DNA of 37,460 bases from the NCBI GenBank assembly GCA_016841045.1, contig JAENZX010000035.1:1-37460 (forward strand), read 5' to 3'. Of the stretch, positions 23,820-33,146 are shown piece by piece. Each line of letters opens with the position of its first letter. The first letter of the stretch is position 1. This DNA is from Thermincola carboxydiphila. Its GTDB lineage: Bacteria; Bacillota; Thermincolia; Thermincolales; UBA2595. Below the pieces are notes generated by a model. That model worked only from the letters and a program-made list of their open reading frames with translations, made no database searches and was not told where the DNA came from. The position numbers and the translations under genes are program-made.

Positions 23820-24752
23820 CTATATTGACTCCTGTCTGACTGATTCAAGAATACGGTCTGCTCCCATTTCTACCAGCTGCCCGGCCAATTTCTCTCCCAA
23901 GGTGGCAGCATCATTGACAGATCCGGTAATTTCGCTGCGTAAGAGTTCTTTTCCATCGAGACTTGCCACCACACCCTTTAAAGTGAGCTTGTCTCCTTCT
24001 ACATTCCCAAGAGCCCCAATTGGAATCTGGCATCCACCCTCCAGTCTCCTTAAAAGAGCTCTTTCTGCAAGAATAGCTTTTTCTGATGGAAAATGGTTAA
24101 GTTTTTGGATTACCTCGTAAACCTCAGTATCGCCTTCCCTTATTTCTATGCCTATTGAACCCTGTCCAACTGCCGGTAAGCTAACATCGGTGGAAAGCCG
24201 CTCTGTAATCCTGTCGGCCCAGCCAAGGCGTTCAACACCGGCTGCTGCAAGAATAATTGCATCCATATTCTCTCTTTCCAGTTTGGCCATCCTGGTATTA
24301 AGATTGCCCCTCAAGGGCTCCAACTGCAGGTCGGGTCTATAACTTAGCAATTGAGCACACCTTCTGAGACTGCTGGTTCCAATTCTGGCCCCCTGAGGCA
24401 TATCTGCAAGGTTAACCCCGTTCCTAGAAATTACCACATCTCTGGGGTCAACACGTTCACAAATACAACCAATGGTCAGGCCTTCCGGAAGAACAGTAGG
24501 CAGGTCCTTCATACTGTGAACTGCCAGATCGATCTCACCGGCCTGCATAGCCACTTCAAGTTCTTTGGTGAACAACCCTTTGTCGCCTATTTTGGCCAAA
24601 GCAACATCAAGAATTTTATCTCCCTGGGTTTTCATACTTACAATCCTGAAAGAGTAATCAGGATTCAGCTTTTTCAAATTTTCCATTACCCATTCTGTCT
24701 GCCACATCGCCAGGGCACTGTCCCTGCTCCCAATTACGATTTCCCTTGCCAT
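23820..24752 (-). CDS. hemC: Porphobilinogen deaminase (hydroxymethylbilane synthase)
   Basis: A 310-residue enzyme of normal length that links four porphobilinogens. C241 in RRLEGGCQIPIGALG carries the dipyrromethane cofactor, and D83 in HSMKDLPT is the catalytic aspartate. GTSSLRRCAQL and LRGNLNTRMAKL are the conserved arginine blocks for substrate carboxylates. GGAGG precedes the ATG. It lies 34 bases after hemA. Confidence 0.97.
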   Translation of the reverse strand: MAREIVIGSRDSALAMWQTEWVMENLKKLNPDYSFRIVSMKTQGDKILDVALAKIGDKGLFTKELEVAMQAGEIDLAVHSMKDLPTVLPEGLTIGCICERVDPRDVVISRNGVNLADMPQGARIGTSSLRRCAQLLSYRPDLQLEPLRGNLNTRMAKLERENMDAIILAAAGVERLGWADRITERLSTDVSLPAVGQGSIGIEIREGDTEVYEVIQKLNHFPSEKAILAERALLRRLEGGCQIPIGALGNVEGDKLTLKGVVASLDGKELLRSEITGSVNDAATLGEKLAGQLVEMGADRILESVRQESI

Positions 24753-24786
24753 AACAATACCTCCAACTCAAGACGTCAGCCTTGTT

Positions 24787-26163
24787 TTATTCGTTACCTA
24801 CAACCTGATGACGGTGCGGCATCTCACCAGGATGGCCTTGTTCATCGGAACCGGCGTGGCCTGCACCATGCCCTGCACCCATAGCAGGGTGCTCTCCGGA
24901 AATCTCCAGGTTAAAAAGGTTTTGCAGAATTTCAGTGTATAAATGTCCCTGTTTGGTAAGGGCATATGCTTTTAACTGCATGACCGGGTCATGTAGCAGT
25001 TGGTTAACAATTGAATTAGTCATGGAACTGATAATTTTTTTCTCGCGCTCCGTAATATTACCTAACCTGTTATAAGCCCTGTTCATTTCCTTCTGCCTTA
25101 TTTCCTCACCGCGCTTTTTCAGGGCAGCCACAGTCGGGGTTACAAACTGTGTACTTAACCATTTCCAAAACTCAGAGATTTCTTTTTCAATAATCTTTTC
25201 AGCCTTAACGGCCTCCTTCTTCCGGTGAGCAAGGTTTTGGTCTACGACATTATTCAGATCATCAATATCATACAACTCTACGCCTTCGACTTCCCTGACA
25301 GATGGTTCCACATCTCTGGGAACTGCAATATCTATAACAAAGATTTTTTTGCCGCCTCTGCGTTCCATAACTCTTTGCATATCGGCTTTACCTATTACAT
25401 AGTGGGTTGCCGAGGTTGCGCTTATAACTATATCTGTATCTGTCATATGGTCAAATAACTCATTAAAATAAACTGCCTCACCGCCAAACTGCGCAGCCAA
25501 ATCAGAAGCCTTTTCGTAGGATCGGTTCGAAACCAAAACATTTATAACTCCGTTGGATATAAGATGTTTAGCCGTTAGCTGGCTCATCTTTCCTGCACCG
25601 ACAACCAGTATGGAACGGCCCTCCAGACCATTAAAAACCTGCTTGGCAAGTTCAACAGCAGCATAACTTATAGATACGGCGTTCCTGTCAATATGGGTTT
25701 CGGTACGCACCTTTTTACCTACTGCAATAGCCTGCTGGAAAAGTGTATTCAAAACTCTGTTGGTAGAGTTGTTTTCACATGCATGCTGATAAGCTGTTTT
25801 AACCTGGCCCAGAATCTGGGTTTCTCCCAGTACCATTGAGTCGAGGCCTGAAGCCACTCTGAAAAGATGTGTTATAACATCGTATAGTGTATAAGTGTAT
25901 AAGTAGTTCATTATTTCACTTAGCTCAGCACGACAACACTTAGCAAGATGTTCGCGGATTTTGGACAGCCCTTTATCAACATCCAAAACAGCGGCATATA
26001 TTTCTGTCCTGTTACATGTAGACAGAACTACACATCCGCGTAATATTTTGTTGGAAGTAAGCTTTTCCAGGTGCTTCGGCAGGTCTGTTTCAGAAAAACT
26101 TAATTTTTCCCTGACCTCTACCGGAGCTGTCTTATGATTGAGTCCAACCACTACCAAGTACAT
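24787..26163 (-). CDS. hemA: Glutamyl-tRNA reductase with a His/Gly-rich C-terminal tail
   Basis: A 458-residue NADPH-dependent enzyme that reduces glutamyl-tRNA to glutamate-1-semialdehyde. [15 protein letters not shown] (7-21) and the catalytic C50 in [11 protein letters not shown] are diagnostic. [14 protein letters not shown] and [15 protein letters not shown] (NADPH domain) follow, with the dimerisation helices near 320-420. The body ends around LEISGE. An unusual tail of about 35 residues follows, rich in Gly with six His ([22 protein letters not shown]). This tail is not part of the family fold and could bind metal or haem. AAAGGAG lies ten bases before the ATG. The gene overlaps sirC by 32 bases. 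Confidence 0.95.
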   Translation of the reverse strand: MYLVVVGLNHKTAPVEVREKLSFSETDLPKHLEKLTSNKILRGCVVLSTCNRTEIYAAVLDVDKGLSKIREHLAKCCRAELSEIMNYLYTYTLYDVITHLFRVASGLDSMVLGETQILGQVKTAYQHACENNSTNRVLNTLFQQAIAVGKKVRTETHIDRNAVSISYAAVELAKQVFNGLEGRSILVVGAGKMSQLTAKHLISNGVINVLVSNRSYEKASDLAAQFGGEAVYFNELFDHMTDTDIVISATSATHYVIGKADMQRVMERRGGKKIFVIDIAVPRDVEPSVREVEGVELYDIDDLNNVVDQNLAHRKKEAVKAEKIIEKEISEFWKWLSTQFVTPTVAALKKRGEEIRQKEMNRAYNRLGNITEREKKIISSMTNSIVNQLLHDPVMQLKAYALTKQGHLYTEILQNLFNLEISGEHPAMGAGHGAGHAGSDEQGHPGEMPHRHQVVGNE

Positions 26164-26779
26164 GGTTTATCCGCTCCTTTACTTTTTCGTGTTGTCCTTC
26201 TCTCAATAAATCAATAATATCAGAGTAAACTAAACAATGAAATATCTCTCTGCGTTTTCCCTGTTCAGGAATGTTACTTATAATATGTTGTCTTATATCT
26301 CCCATAAGTTCTAAAAACTCACGGTATTCCTCCCCAAAGAAGGACTCTAAATCTTCTCTTATCCGGCGTGCCAGCATCGGACTTCTTCCATCGGTAGAAA
26401 TACTGATAGACAACGGCCCTTGTCTTACGACCGCTGGTACAATAAAATTGCATCTATTCGGCTCATCAACGATATTTACAAGAATATTTCTTGTACTGCA
26501 TTCCTCAGCAACCAAACCGTTGACTTCGCAGCTATCGGTTGCTCCTATAACCAAAAATGCATTTTCCAAATCTGATATCTTAAAGTTTCTCCTGACAGCG
26601 GTAATCTCTCCACGGGCAGAGGCTTCCTCAAGCCCTGGGGTGAGTTCGGGGCTTATAACGAAAACTGAGGCACCGCAGTCAAGTAAGCTTTTGACTTTTC
26701 TTTCAGCTACTTTCCCGCCGCCAACTACAACACACTTCCTACCCGGTAACTTCAGATACACCGGATAATATTCACTCAT
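26132..26779 (-). CDS. sirC: Precorrin-2 dehydrogenase, possibly also sirohydrochlorin ferrochelatase
   Basis: A 215-residue protein like the N-terminal half of CysG. The NAD-binding motif is [18 protein letters not shown] (about 15-32), with [10 protein letters not shown] and [17 protein letters not shown] further on. [20 protein letters not shown] is typical of the Met8/SirC dimer domain. It oxidises precorrin-2, the product of the neighbouring CobA domain, to sirohydrochlorin. Whether it also inserts iron cannot be read from the sequence. The ATG at 26779 is used; the ORF's TTG at 26782 is one codon earlier. It is the first gene after the promoter at 26823-26851, so the tetrapyrrole genes form their own unit. 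Confidence 0.9.
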   Translation of the reverse strand: MSEYYPVYLKLPGRKCVVVGGGKVAERKVKSLLDCGASVFVISPELTPGLEEASARGEITAVRRNFKISDLENAFLVIGATDSCEVNGLVAEECSTRNILVNIVDEPNRCNFIVPAVVRQGPLSISISTDGRSPMLARRIREDLESFFGEEYREFLELMGDIRQHIISNIPEQGKRREIFHCLVYSDIIDLLREGQHEKVKERINHVLGSGWTQS

Positions 26780-26822
26780 CAACTTTCACTTCCCCAAAAG
26801 GGCTTCATGGACCCGTATTCTA

Positions 26823-26851
26823 ATTATAACTTATCCATTTAAACTAACCAA
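26823..26851 (-). promoter_or_regulatory. Sigma-A promoter of the sirC-hemA-hemC-cobA/hemD-hemB-nirJ2 operon
   Basis: On the minus strand, TTGGTT (26846-26851), an exact 17-base spacer and TATAAT (26823-26828). The -10 element lies 43 bases before the sirC ATG. Together with the hairpin at 26941-26970, this separates the tetrapyrrole operon from ccsA-resB. Confidence 0.7.
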
Positions 26852-26940
26852 GGATAAATGTTTTCCAAGTGATTTTTTGCACAACCCCACTATAAATTTA
26901 ATTTAATAACATTTCTACAGTATATCTGAGGAATCAGGAA

Positions 26941-26970
26941 GCAGTTTCCGGCCATTACGCCGGAAACTGC
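26941..26970 (-). terminator. Hairpin after ccsA
   Basis: GCAGTTTCCGGC (26941-26952) pairs perfectly over 12 bases with GCCGGAAACTGC (26959-26970) around a six-base loop, six bases after the ccsA stop. On the minus strand it is followed by TTCCTGATTCC, which is only partly T-rich, so termination may be incomplete. Confidence 0.7.
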
Positions 26971-26976
26971 CTAACT

Positions 26977-27822
26977 CTAGCTTCCGTAGGCATGAATACC
27001 TGACAGGAGATAATTAACTCCAAAGAATGTAAAGAGGACGAAAACAAACCCAAGAATTGACATCCACGCAGCTTTAGTTCCTCTCCATCCATAGGTAAAT
27101 CTGGCGTGAAGATAAGCGGCATAAACAAGCCAGGTGATTAAGGACCATGTTTCTTTGGGGTCCCAGCTCCAATAACGGCCCCAGGCATATTCTGCCCAGA
27201 TAGCACCAGTAACAATGACTGCTGAGAGCAGAGGGAACCCAACAGCTATAAATTTATAACTGATATCATCAAGCACGTCGAGTGAAGGCAATCTTCTGTT
27301 AAGTTCACTTCTGGAATTATTGTTCTCCATGTTCTTTTTGATAAGATACATTATACTGGTTCCCAGGGCGAGAGCAAAGGCTGCATAAGAAATTATAGCC
27401 GTAGCCACATGTATGTGAAGCCAGTTACTTTGCAGAGCAGGCATCAGGTTCTCAGCATTTCTTCTCTCCGGCGGCATGGCAACAACGATGTACGACAATA
27501 CCAGCCAGGCTACAGGCATTACAAAACCACCTATAATCCTCATTTTATAAATACGTTCTGCCAGTAGATAGATTAAAGCTATACCCCAGGCAAAACTGAC
27601 CAGGTATTCGTAACCGTTTACAAAAGGAGGATGTCCGGATTGAACCCATCTAGCACCAAGTGTAACCGTATTTACAATAAAACCTATTAGTGTTGCAAGT
27701 GTCCCTAGCTTGGCTAAATTTTCATTCTTATAGCCGAGATAAATTATATATACAGCTGATGCAATGAAATAAGCGAAATATGTTGCCTGAAACGTAAAAT
27801 TCTCCAAAGCCAATAAATCCAT
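26977..27822 (-). CDS. ccsA: Cytochrome c biogenesis protein CcsA/ResC (haem handling)
   Basis: A 281-residue integral membrane protein with about eight hydrophobic helices. The haem-handling tryptophan-rich segment is WAEYAWGRYWSWDPKETW (about 216-233). The conserved histidines lie in SNWLHIHVATAI and in YAAYLHARFTYGWRG. With ResB it makes the System II cytochrome c synthase, which moves haem across the membrane and attaches it to CxxCH motifs of exported apocytochromes. It starts 12 bases after resB, with GGGGGG upstream. Its clients are probably the 4-haem and 11-haem cytochromes in this window. Confidence 0.93.
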   Translation of the reverse strand: MDLLALENFTFQATYFAYFIASAVYIIYLGYKNENLAKLGTLATLIGFIVNTVTLGARWVQSGHPPFVNGYEYLVSFAWGIALIYLLAERIYKMRIIGGFVMPVAWLVLSYIVVAMPPERRNAENLMPALQSNWLHIHVATAIISYAAFALALGTSIMYLIKKNMENNNSRSELNRRLPSLDVLDDISYKFIAVGFPLLSAVIVTGAIWAEYAWGRYWSWDPKETWSLITWLVYAAYLHARFTYGWRGTKAAWMSILGFVFVLFTFFGVNYLLSGIHAYGS

Positions 27823-27834
27823 TGATTGTCCCCC

Positions 27835-29166
27835 CTATCCCTTTAGTTCGGCGCTTAGTACTTCTATATCACTGTCCAGACCGCGTTTATCCTTAGTGCT
27901 TTGACCACCAATCAAGACCAGAGATCCGTCTTTTTCCGGAGTAATAACAGCCCATATTCTTCGCTGTCTTAAAATGAATGAAATTACCATAGCTACCATA
28001 AGAAGAATTGAAGCAAAACCTACAATCGGTACTCCAGGATCCTTTTTAACCGAAAGTACTGTATATGCATCCACCCTGTCAAAGATTATCTCAGCCTGTT
28101 CGTATTTATATGGGGTCTTCACATCAACTTCTTCCTGATTTACCCCCTGCTGTCCTTTGTAAGTAATCACAGTGATTTTATTGGTGGCTTCATTAAATTG
28201 TACAGGCATAAATGATATATCTCCACTGGTTACATATTCCTCAGGCGCCATGGTAAACTGCTGATTGGTATTACCCTCTGTTCCATACCTCCCTGCAAAC
28301 TGGTAGCCGTAAGAAGACTGATAAAATTTGATCCCCTTGTGAACCAACGGATTATTTACGTATATGCTGTAATTGTAGTTCTGGTTGCCATCTATAACTG
28401 TAACATCACTATACCACTGTTTAACACTTCTACCGTCAGGCCTAAACTCAGTCCTAAAATCGTTTATTCTCAATTCAAAGTTGTCTTCGGGAGCAATCTT
28501 TCCTTCTACACCACTAAGCTGGTTTAGATTATAGGTCCCGCCTTCCAACCCTGCTAAAGTACCTTCAAAACCTACGAGACCGCTAAATTTAATCATAATG
28601 GCAATAAGCATAATTAAAAAGCCCAGGTGTGTAAGATATGGTCCGAGTATTCCCAGGTGTCCTTTGTCAGAAGCTATCCTGACACTATCACCTTCTGAAT
28701 TCTCAAATACCCTGTAGCCTCTTTTTTTAAGCATTAATTTAACTGATTCAGCCGCTTGTGCCGGACTGGATTTCAGCTTGATGCTGGCAGAAGATTTGAG
28801 GCTCTTGACGAAATTCTGTGAAACATCAGATTTCGGACCTCTCAGCGTACTAGTAATAGATTTCCACCGGTTAAGGCTGCATACTAAAAGGTTTAAGCTC
28901 AAAAGACCCATCAACAATTTAAAAGGTAGAGAATTGTAAAAACTCACAAAGTCTTCCCGTCCAAACTGATCCTTGGGTATAAATATTGTACCCCAAATAG
29001 ATGCGATGGCCATTATCAAAAGTAAAACTATCCCCAATTTCATGGAACTAAGGAAGTTCCATACCACATCAATGATGTTACTTTCACCGGAAGAATTCTG
29101 AGGTTCATCGGGTGACGTTTGGAGATCTTTCGAGTTAATGTCATTCCTTTTATTGTCTTTCGCCAT
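27835..29166 (-). CDS. resB: Cytochrome c biogenesis protein ResB
   Basis: A 443-residue System II partner of CcsA. A hydrophilic N-terminal tail of about 40 residues precedes two helices (about 44-62 and 82-98). A third helix lies near 175-195, then a large exported beta-rich domain, with a last helix near 375-395. SMKLGIVLLLIMAIASIWGT and the pattern of four helices with a long outer loop are typical of ResB. The ATG is preceded by AAAGGAGG. The 3' end lies 12 bases before ccsA. The region upstream contains paired tandem repeats. Confidence 0.92.
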   Translation of the reverse strand: MAKDNKRNDINSKDLQTSPDEPQNSSGESNIIDVVWNFLSSMKLGIVLLLIMAIASIWGTIFIPKDQFGREDFVSFYNSLPFKLLMGLLSLNLLVCSLNRWKSITSTLRGPKSDVSQNFVKSLKSSASIKLKSSPAQAAESVKLMLKKRGYRVFENSEGDSVRIASDKGHLGILGPYLTHLGFLIMLIAIMIKFSGLVGFEGTLAGLEGGTYNLNQLSGVEGKIAPEDNFELRINDFRTEFRPDGRSVKQWYSDVTVIDGNQNYNYSIYVNNPLVHKGIKFYQSSYGYQFAGRYGTEGNTNQQFTMAPEEYVTSGDISFMPVQFNEATNKITVITYKGQQGVNQEEVDVKTPYKYEQAEIIFDRVDAYTVLSVKKDPGVPIVGFASILLMVAMVISFILRQRRIWAVITPEKDGSLVLIGGQSTKDKRGLDSDIEVLSAELKG

Positions 29167-29251
29167 CTAATCCTGTTCCTCCTTTAAATTTAATTTATGT
29201 AATTTAAGTATTACTTCCTAACTCCCATAGTCTTTGTTTTTCTACTACAAG

Positions 29252-29319
29252 TATTTGATTTCCTTTATTTGATTTCCTTCTAGGAACATTAATTTTTCTT
29301 ATTAGCATTAATTTTTCTT
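29252..29319. repeat. Two pairs of tandem repeats upstream of resB
   Basis: TATTTGATTTCCTT occurs twice back to back (29252-29265 and 29266-29279). CATTAATTTTTCTT occurs twice, 19 bases apart (29287-29300 and 29306-29319). Both pairs lie in the 346-base gap between the 11-haem cytochrome and resB, about 90-150 bases before the resB start. The rest of this gap is AT-rich and shows no gene. Confidence 0.8.
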
Positions 29320-29465
29320 GATACCTTTCTCCAAAATGATAATATCACCAATCTGTGTCAAAACTGTGGCAATTTAATCATTTTCAACAGGGTTATTGTA
29401 CCCTAAGTCACCCTAAATAATTAATCATCGTTAGATGGTGGTTCTTACTTACCCCGGAATGCATA

Positions 29466-29494
29466 AAGGAAGGAACAGGCTTTCACCTGTTCCT
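29466..29494 (-). terminator. Terminator after the 11-haem cytochrome gene
   Basis: AGGAACAGG (29471-29479) pairs with CCTGTTCCT (29486-29494) around six bases. On the minus strand the stem is followed by TCCTTTAT. It lies 19 bases beyond the stop, making resB a separate or read-through unit. Confidence 0.7.
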
Positions 29495-29512
29495 CTAATA
29501 GACAACCCTTTT

Positions 29513-32500
29513 TCACTTCACAGGAGCATGAGCGGATCCGTGGCAGCTTAGACAAGCGGCTGTACCAGTGTGTTCGGGGACAACTGCCGGAGGAGGTGCC
29601 ATGGTAATACCTTCTACTACCTTGCCTGTCTGATGACAAGCCAGACACTCATTCCTGCCATCACCAAGGTTGGAGCCCAGGGAATCCTTAAGCATATATT
29701 TGTTATTGTTAGCTGATCCATGAAGACTGTGGCATGCTTCACAAGGCATTTTTGACCCCGGTATTAGATTCCCTCCGGAAGACTTTATATAGTGACCTCC
29801 CTGTGAACTGTTATACGGTGTCTGGATATCATATTTTGCATTAGCGCTGGTATTGTTATGGCACCCGAAACACAAAGCAAAATCAGAAGCAATATACTGA
29901 GTTTTACCATCGTTATATGACCCTCTGAGAGTTTTCATAGATACTTTGGAAGTCCCGTAAGCTGAACCATGAGGATCATGACAGTTTGCGCACTGCCCCT
30001 CCTGCCCGGTGCTGCCGGGATATGTTACATTGGTATTAGGGCTTGATACCAGCGCATGAGAATTGTACACCGACTCAGCAACTGTCTTCCCCGGGAACCT
30101 GTTATCAGGGCTAGCATTGGTATGACATTTGAGGCACAGTGTTTCGTTATTACCGGTAATTGGCGTATCTCCCCCAGTAATTGTATCTCTCAGTAGTTTT
30201 GGCTGAGATGACCCGTGCTCCTGATGGCATCCCATACAGCTTATATCAGTACCCGAATCAGGACTAAACGGAGTAGTCCCGTTTATTATATAGGAAGAAT
30301 CGTTATGACCAGTTCCATTTAAAGGGTATACGTTTGGATCCAGGGCTTTAAGATTACCCTGTATATCCTTGTGACAGCTGAAGCAGAACTCATTGCCGCC
30401 ATGTATATTCCGGTCGGCGCTGCTCTGCAGCAGCCGTGCCCAGTGAATGTCATTGCCGTTAATATCCTTTCCACCGTCGTGAGGATTATGACAGTCACTG
30501 CACTGCATGGTGCCTTCAGGGACTTTATGATGGGATACCGCATAAGGTGCCTCCAAACCAAACTGACCGGCAATGTCGTACTGGCTCTGTCCACCCGCAT
30601 CATGACATAAATAGCACATTTGGGTCTGGTCCTGTTGGTTAATCAGTCGTTCACCCGCCGCAGTATGAGTGGCATGGCACTGAGAGCACTTGTTAGTATC
30701 ACTCAGATACCTGCCGTGGGGATTTACACTCACAACTGAACTCCCGGTAAAGGATGCTGAATTATTAACAGTACCTATAATATTCCCGTACTGATCTTTT
30801 ACATTTGTTACTGTAACAATATAAACTTCTCCTCCTGTTTGTGTAGCTGTTGAGAGCTTAACCGTTACTCCGTCCTTCTGAAGTGTTGCCCCTGTAATAG
30901 GGAGTGCCGGTGAAACAGTATAATTTGTTGGATCTTGAGCTGTCACCGGGTCCATTGTTACACTAAATACAACATTCAACGAAATGTTATCAGTTGGAGC
31001 TGCGGATAAAACCTCAGGCGGAGATGTTACCGGAGGTGAAACTCCTGCGAAACCGGCCGTATTATTAACTCCTACAAGATTTCCCGCCCCATCTTTGACT
31101 CCGGTTACCGTTATGGTGTAAGCAGTTCCTCCTGTCTGGGGATCTGTAGTGATTCTCACTGTTGCAGCGTCAGGCTGAAGTACGACCTCCTTGATACCAA
31201 GGGCCGGACTTATACTGTAGTTTGCTGCTGTTTGGGCAGAAACAGAATCCACCCGCTCATTGAACAAGAGGTCAACTGTATTATAGTTTATTGCAACTGC
31301 CGAAACTACAGACGGAGCAGTCATGTCAATTCCCTCAAAGGTAACTGTATTATTTCCATTGATAGTATTTCCGGCCAGATCTTTGACACCGGTTACTTCC
31401 AAATAGTAGATGGAACCATGAGTTTGAACGGCAGTAGTCAGTCTTACCGTTTTACCGTCGCTTTGAAGCACAGCGTTTTGTACTGTTAAACCCGGGGTGA
31501 TGTTGTAACCGGTCAACGACTGGGATGTGACTGCGTCAACGGCTTCACTAAACAAAATATCAACAGTGCTGTCATTGACCGGTGTTGCTGACAACACTTT
31601 AGGAGCAGTATCGTCTGATCCCGAGAAATTTGCTGTATTGCTATCAGATATTATATTACCCGAAATATCCTTTACGTTATTTACAGTGGCTGTATAAGTG
31701 GTCTGCCATGTCTGAACTGTAGTGGTAAGACGTATCGTCTTGCCATCTGCCTGAAGGATAGCGCTGCTGATGCTCAATTCCGGGGAAACAGAGTAGTTGT
31801 TGAATGTTTCTGCCGAAGCCTGATCAACCTTTTCATTAAATACCAGGTCAACGGTAGTTTCATCTACCGAAACTGCAGAAACAACCCTTGGCGGCGTAGT
31901 ATCAACTCCGGTAAATTCTGCAGAACTTCCATCATTAATTATATTGCCGGATAAATCCTTAACATTTGATGCTGTCAAGGTATATACCGTTCCGAGTGTT
32001 TGAGTGGATGTGGTTACCTCTACCGTCTGACCGTCTGCTAAAAGCGTGGCTCCTACTACTGTAAGGGAAGGACTTATTGTGTAATTTGCATATGCTGCAG
32101 CAGTCACAGTATCAACCTGCTCGTTAAACTTTACACTGACCATATTATCCTTCATGGCAGTAGCAGAAGCTACAGCAGGAGGAGTAGTGTCAACTCCGGT
32201 AAAAGCCGCTGTACCGGCTGCCGTCATGGTATTTAAAGATACATCCTGGATATTGTTGACAGTAACAGTATAACTAGTCCCTTTCACCTGAGCATCAGTT
32301 ACCAGTTTTACAGTTTTGCCGTCAGCCTGTAGAACAGCATCTGTTATATTCAGTACAGGTGTGATTAAATAGTTGGCTGTGTTCTCAGCAGACAGCGGCT
32401 CTAACTGTTCGTCAAAAATTACATCAACAGACCTGTCCGTGGGCGCAATGGCCGATACTACCTGAGGAGGAGTGGAGTCATAAGTTATATTAACCCTAAC

Positions 32501-33115
32501 TTCATCAAACCAGGTAATTAGCTGTGCTGTGGGGTCGGCTCCGGTCTGGCCCTTCTGTACAAGCCTCAATTCATACTGAGTATTGTATTTAGTAATAGAA
32601 CTTAATGTTTTGGTAACAGGCGTAAAATCTATATTGGTTATTCCTGCATCCAGTGGGACTGACTCCAGAGGAGAATTCCCACCTACCTCCCATATTTGGG
32701 CTTCCACATTCCAGCTGCCCTCAGATGGTTGGGCATTAATGTACTGTTTTTTGTATGCCAGGTCCAGAGAAGCCGAAATGGGAACCTTAGTTGTTGCAAA
32801 ACGGTAATAAACGTAACTGTCTACTGAAACAGCAGAGCCTACGGCTGATGAAAGTTTCCCCGAACCGGTCCCCATGTAGTTAACAGTATTGTCAAGCTCC
32901 CATGTTCCGTTTCCTGAATTATTGTTTAAAGTCCAAGCCCCGATCTGAAGGGAAGTATCCATACTTCCATCACCGTTTAAAACATCTTCAGGCGCGCCAA
33001 AGGCAGTTCCAAGGAAGTGCCCGGCAACAAAAAGAGCCATAAGAACAGCGGAAATAACCACCAAAATCTTTTTCTTACGCCAGGACGTGTCTACTTTCCA
33101 ATTAAGGTTTATCAT
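29513..33115 (-). CDS. Exported 11-haem c-type cytochrome with six Ig-like repeats
   Basis: A 1,200-residue protein. An N-terminal hydrophobic signal/anchor (about 17-40) is followed by a beta-sandwich-like domain of about 170 residues. Next come six tandem repeats of about 96 residues (roughly 214-795). Each repeat begins with a Pro-Pro or Ala-Pro pair before VVSA and ends in a YT-x-TV-x-x-VKD-x-x-GN pattern, like bacterial Ig or SbsA-type domains. The last 400 residues carry 11 CxxCH motifs: CSQCH, CYLCH, CSDCH, CFSCH, CMGCH, CLKCH, CANCH, CFGCH, CEACH, CLACH and CLSCH. Several are followed by NPH, DPH, QEH or SLH, which can supply distal histidines. GGGAG upstream selects the ATG at 33115 over 33139. 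The Ig repeats likely form a stalk that lifts the haem domain through the wall; the electron partner is unknown. Confidence 0.9.
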   Translation of the reverse strand: MINLNWKVDTSWRKKKILVVISAVLMALFVAGHFLGTAFGAPEDVLNGDGSMDTSLQIGAWTLNNNSGNGTWELDNTVNYMGTGSGKLSSAVGSAVSVDSYVYYRFATTKVPISASLDLAYKKQYINAQPSEGSWNVEAQIWEVGGNSPLESVPLDAGITNIDFTPVTKTLSSITKYNTQYELRLVQKGQTGADPTAQLITWFDEVRVNITYDSTPPQVVSAIAPTDRSVDVIFDEQLEPLSAENTANYLITPVLNITDAVLQADGKTVKLVTDAQVKGTSYTVTVNNIQDVSLNTMTAAGTAAFTGVDTTPPAVASATAMKDNMVSVKFNEQVDTVTAAAYANYTISPSLTVVGATLLADGQTVEVTTSTQTLGTVYTLTASNVKDLSGNIINDGSSAEFTGVDTTPPRVVSAVSVDETTVDLVFNEKVDQASAETFNNYSVSPELSISSAILQADGKTIRLTTTVQTWQTTYTATVNNVKDISGNIISDSNTANFSGSDDTAPKVLSATPVNDSTVDILFSEAVDAVTSQSLTGYNITPGLTVQNAVLQSDGKTVRLTTAVQTHGSIYYLEVTGVKDLAGNTINGNNTVTFEGIDMTAPSVVSAVAINYNTVDLLFNERVDSVSAQTAANYSISPALGIKEVVLQPDAATVRITTDPQTGGTAYTITVTGVKDGAGNLVGVNNTAGFAGVSPPVTSPPEVLSAAPTDNISLNVVFSVTMDPVTAQDPTNYTVSPALPITGATLQKDGVTVKLSTATQTGGEVYIVTVTNVKDQYGNIIGTVNNSASFTGSSVVSVNPHGRYLSDTNKCSQCHATHTAAGERLINQQDQTQMCYLCHDAGGQSQYDIAGQFGLEAPYAVSHHKVPEGTMQCSDCHNPHDGGKDINGNDIHWARLLQSSADRNIHGGNEFCFSCHKDIQGNLKALDPNVYPLNGTGHNDSSYIINGTTPFSPDSGTDISCMGCHQEHGSSQPKLLRDTITGGDTPITGNNETLCLKCHTNASPDNRFPGKTVAESVYNSHALVSSPNTNVTYPGSTGQEGQCANCHDPHGSAYGTSKVSMKTLRGSYNDGKTQYIASDFALCFGCHNNTSANAKYDIQTPYNSSQGGHYIKSSGGNLIPGSKMPCEACHSLHGSANNNKYMLKDSLGSNLGDGRNECLACHQTGKVVEGITMAPPPAVVPEHTGTAACLSCHGSAHAPVK

Positions 33116-33146
33116 TTTATCATCTCCCGCACCAAACATGATGAGG

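Noticed and set aside
24351-24884. A 177-codon plus-strand open frame
   Set aside because: It is antisense to hemC and hemA, both unmistakable. The predicted peptide is low in structure and has no supporting start.
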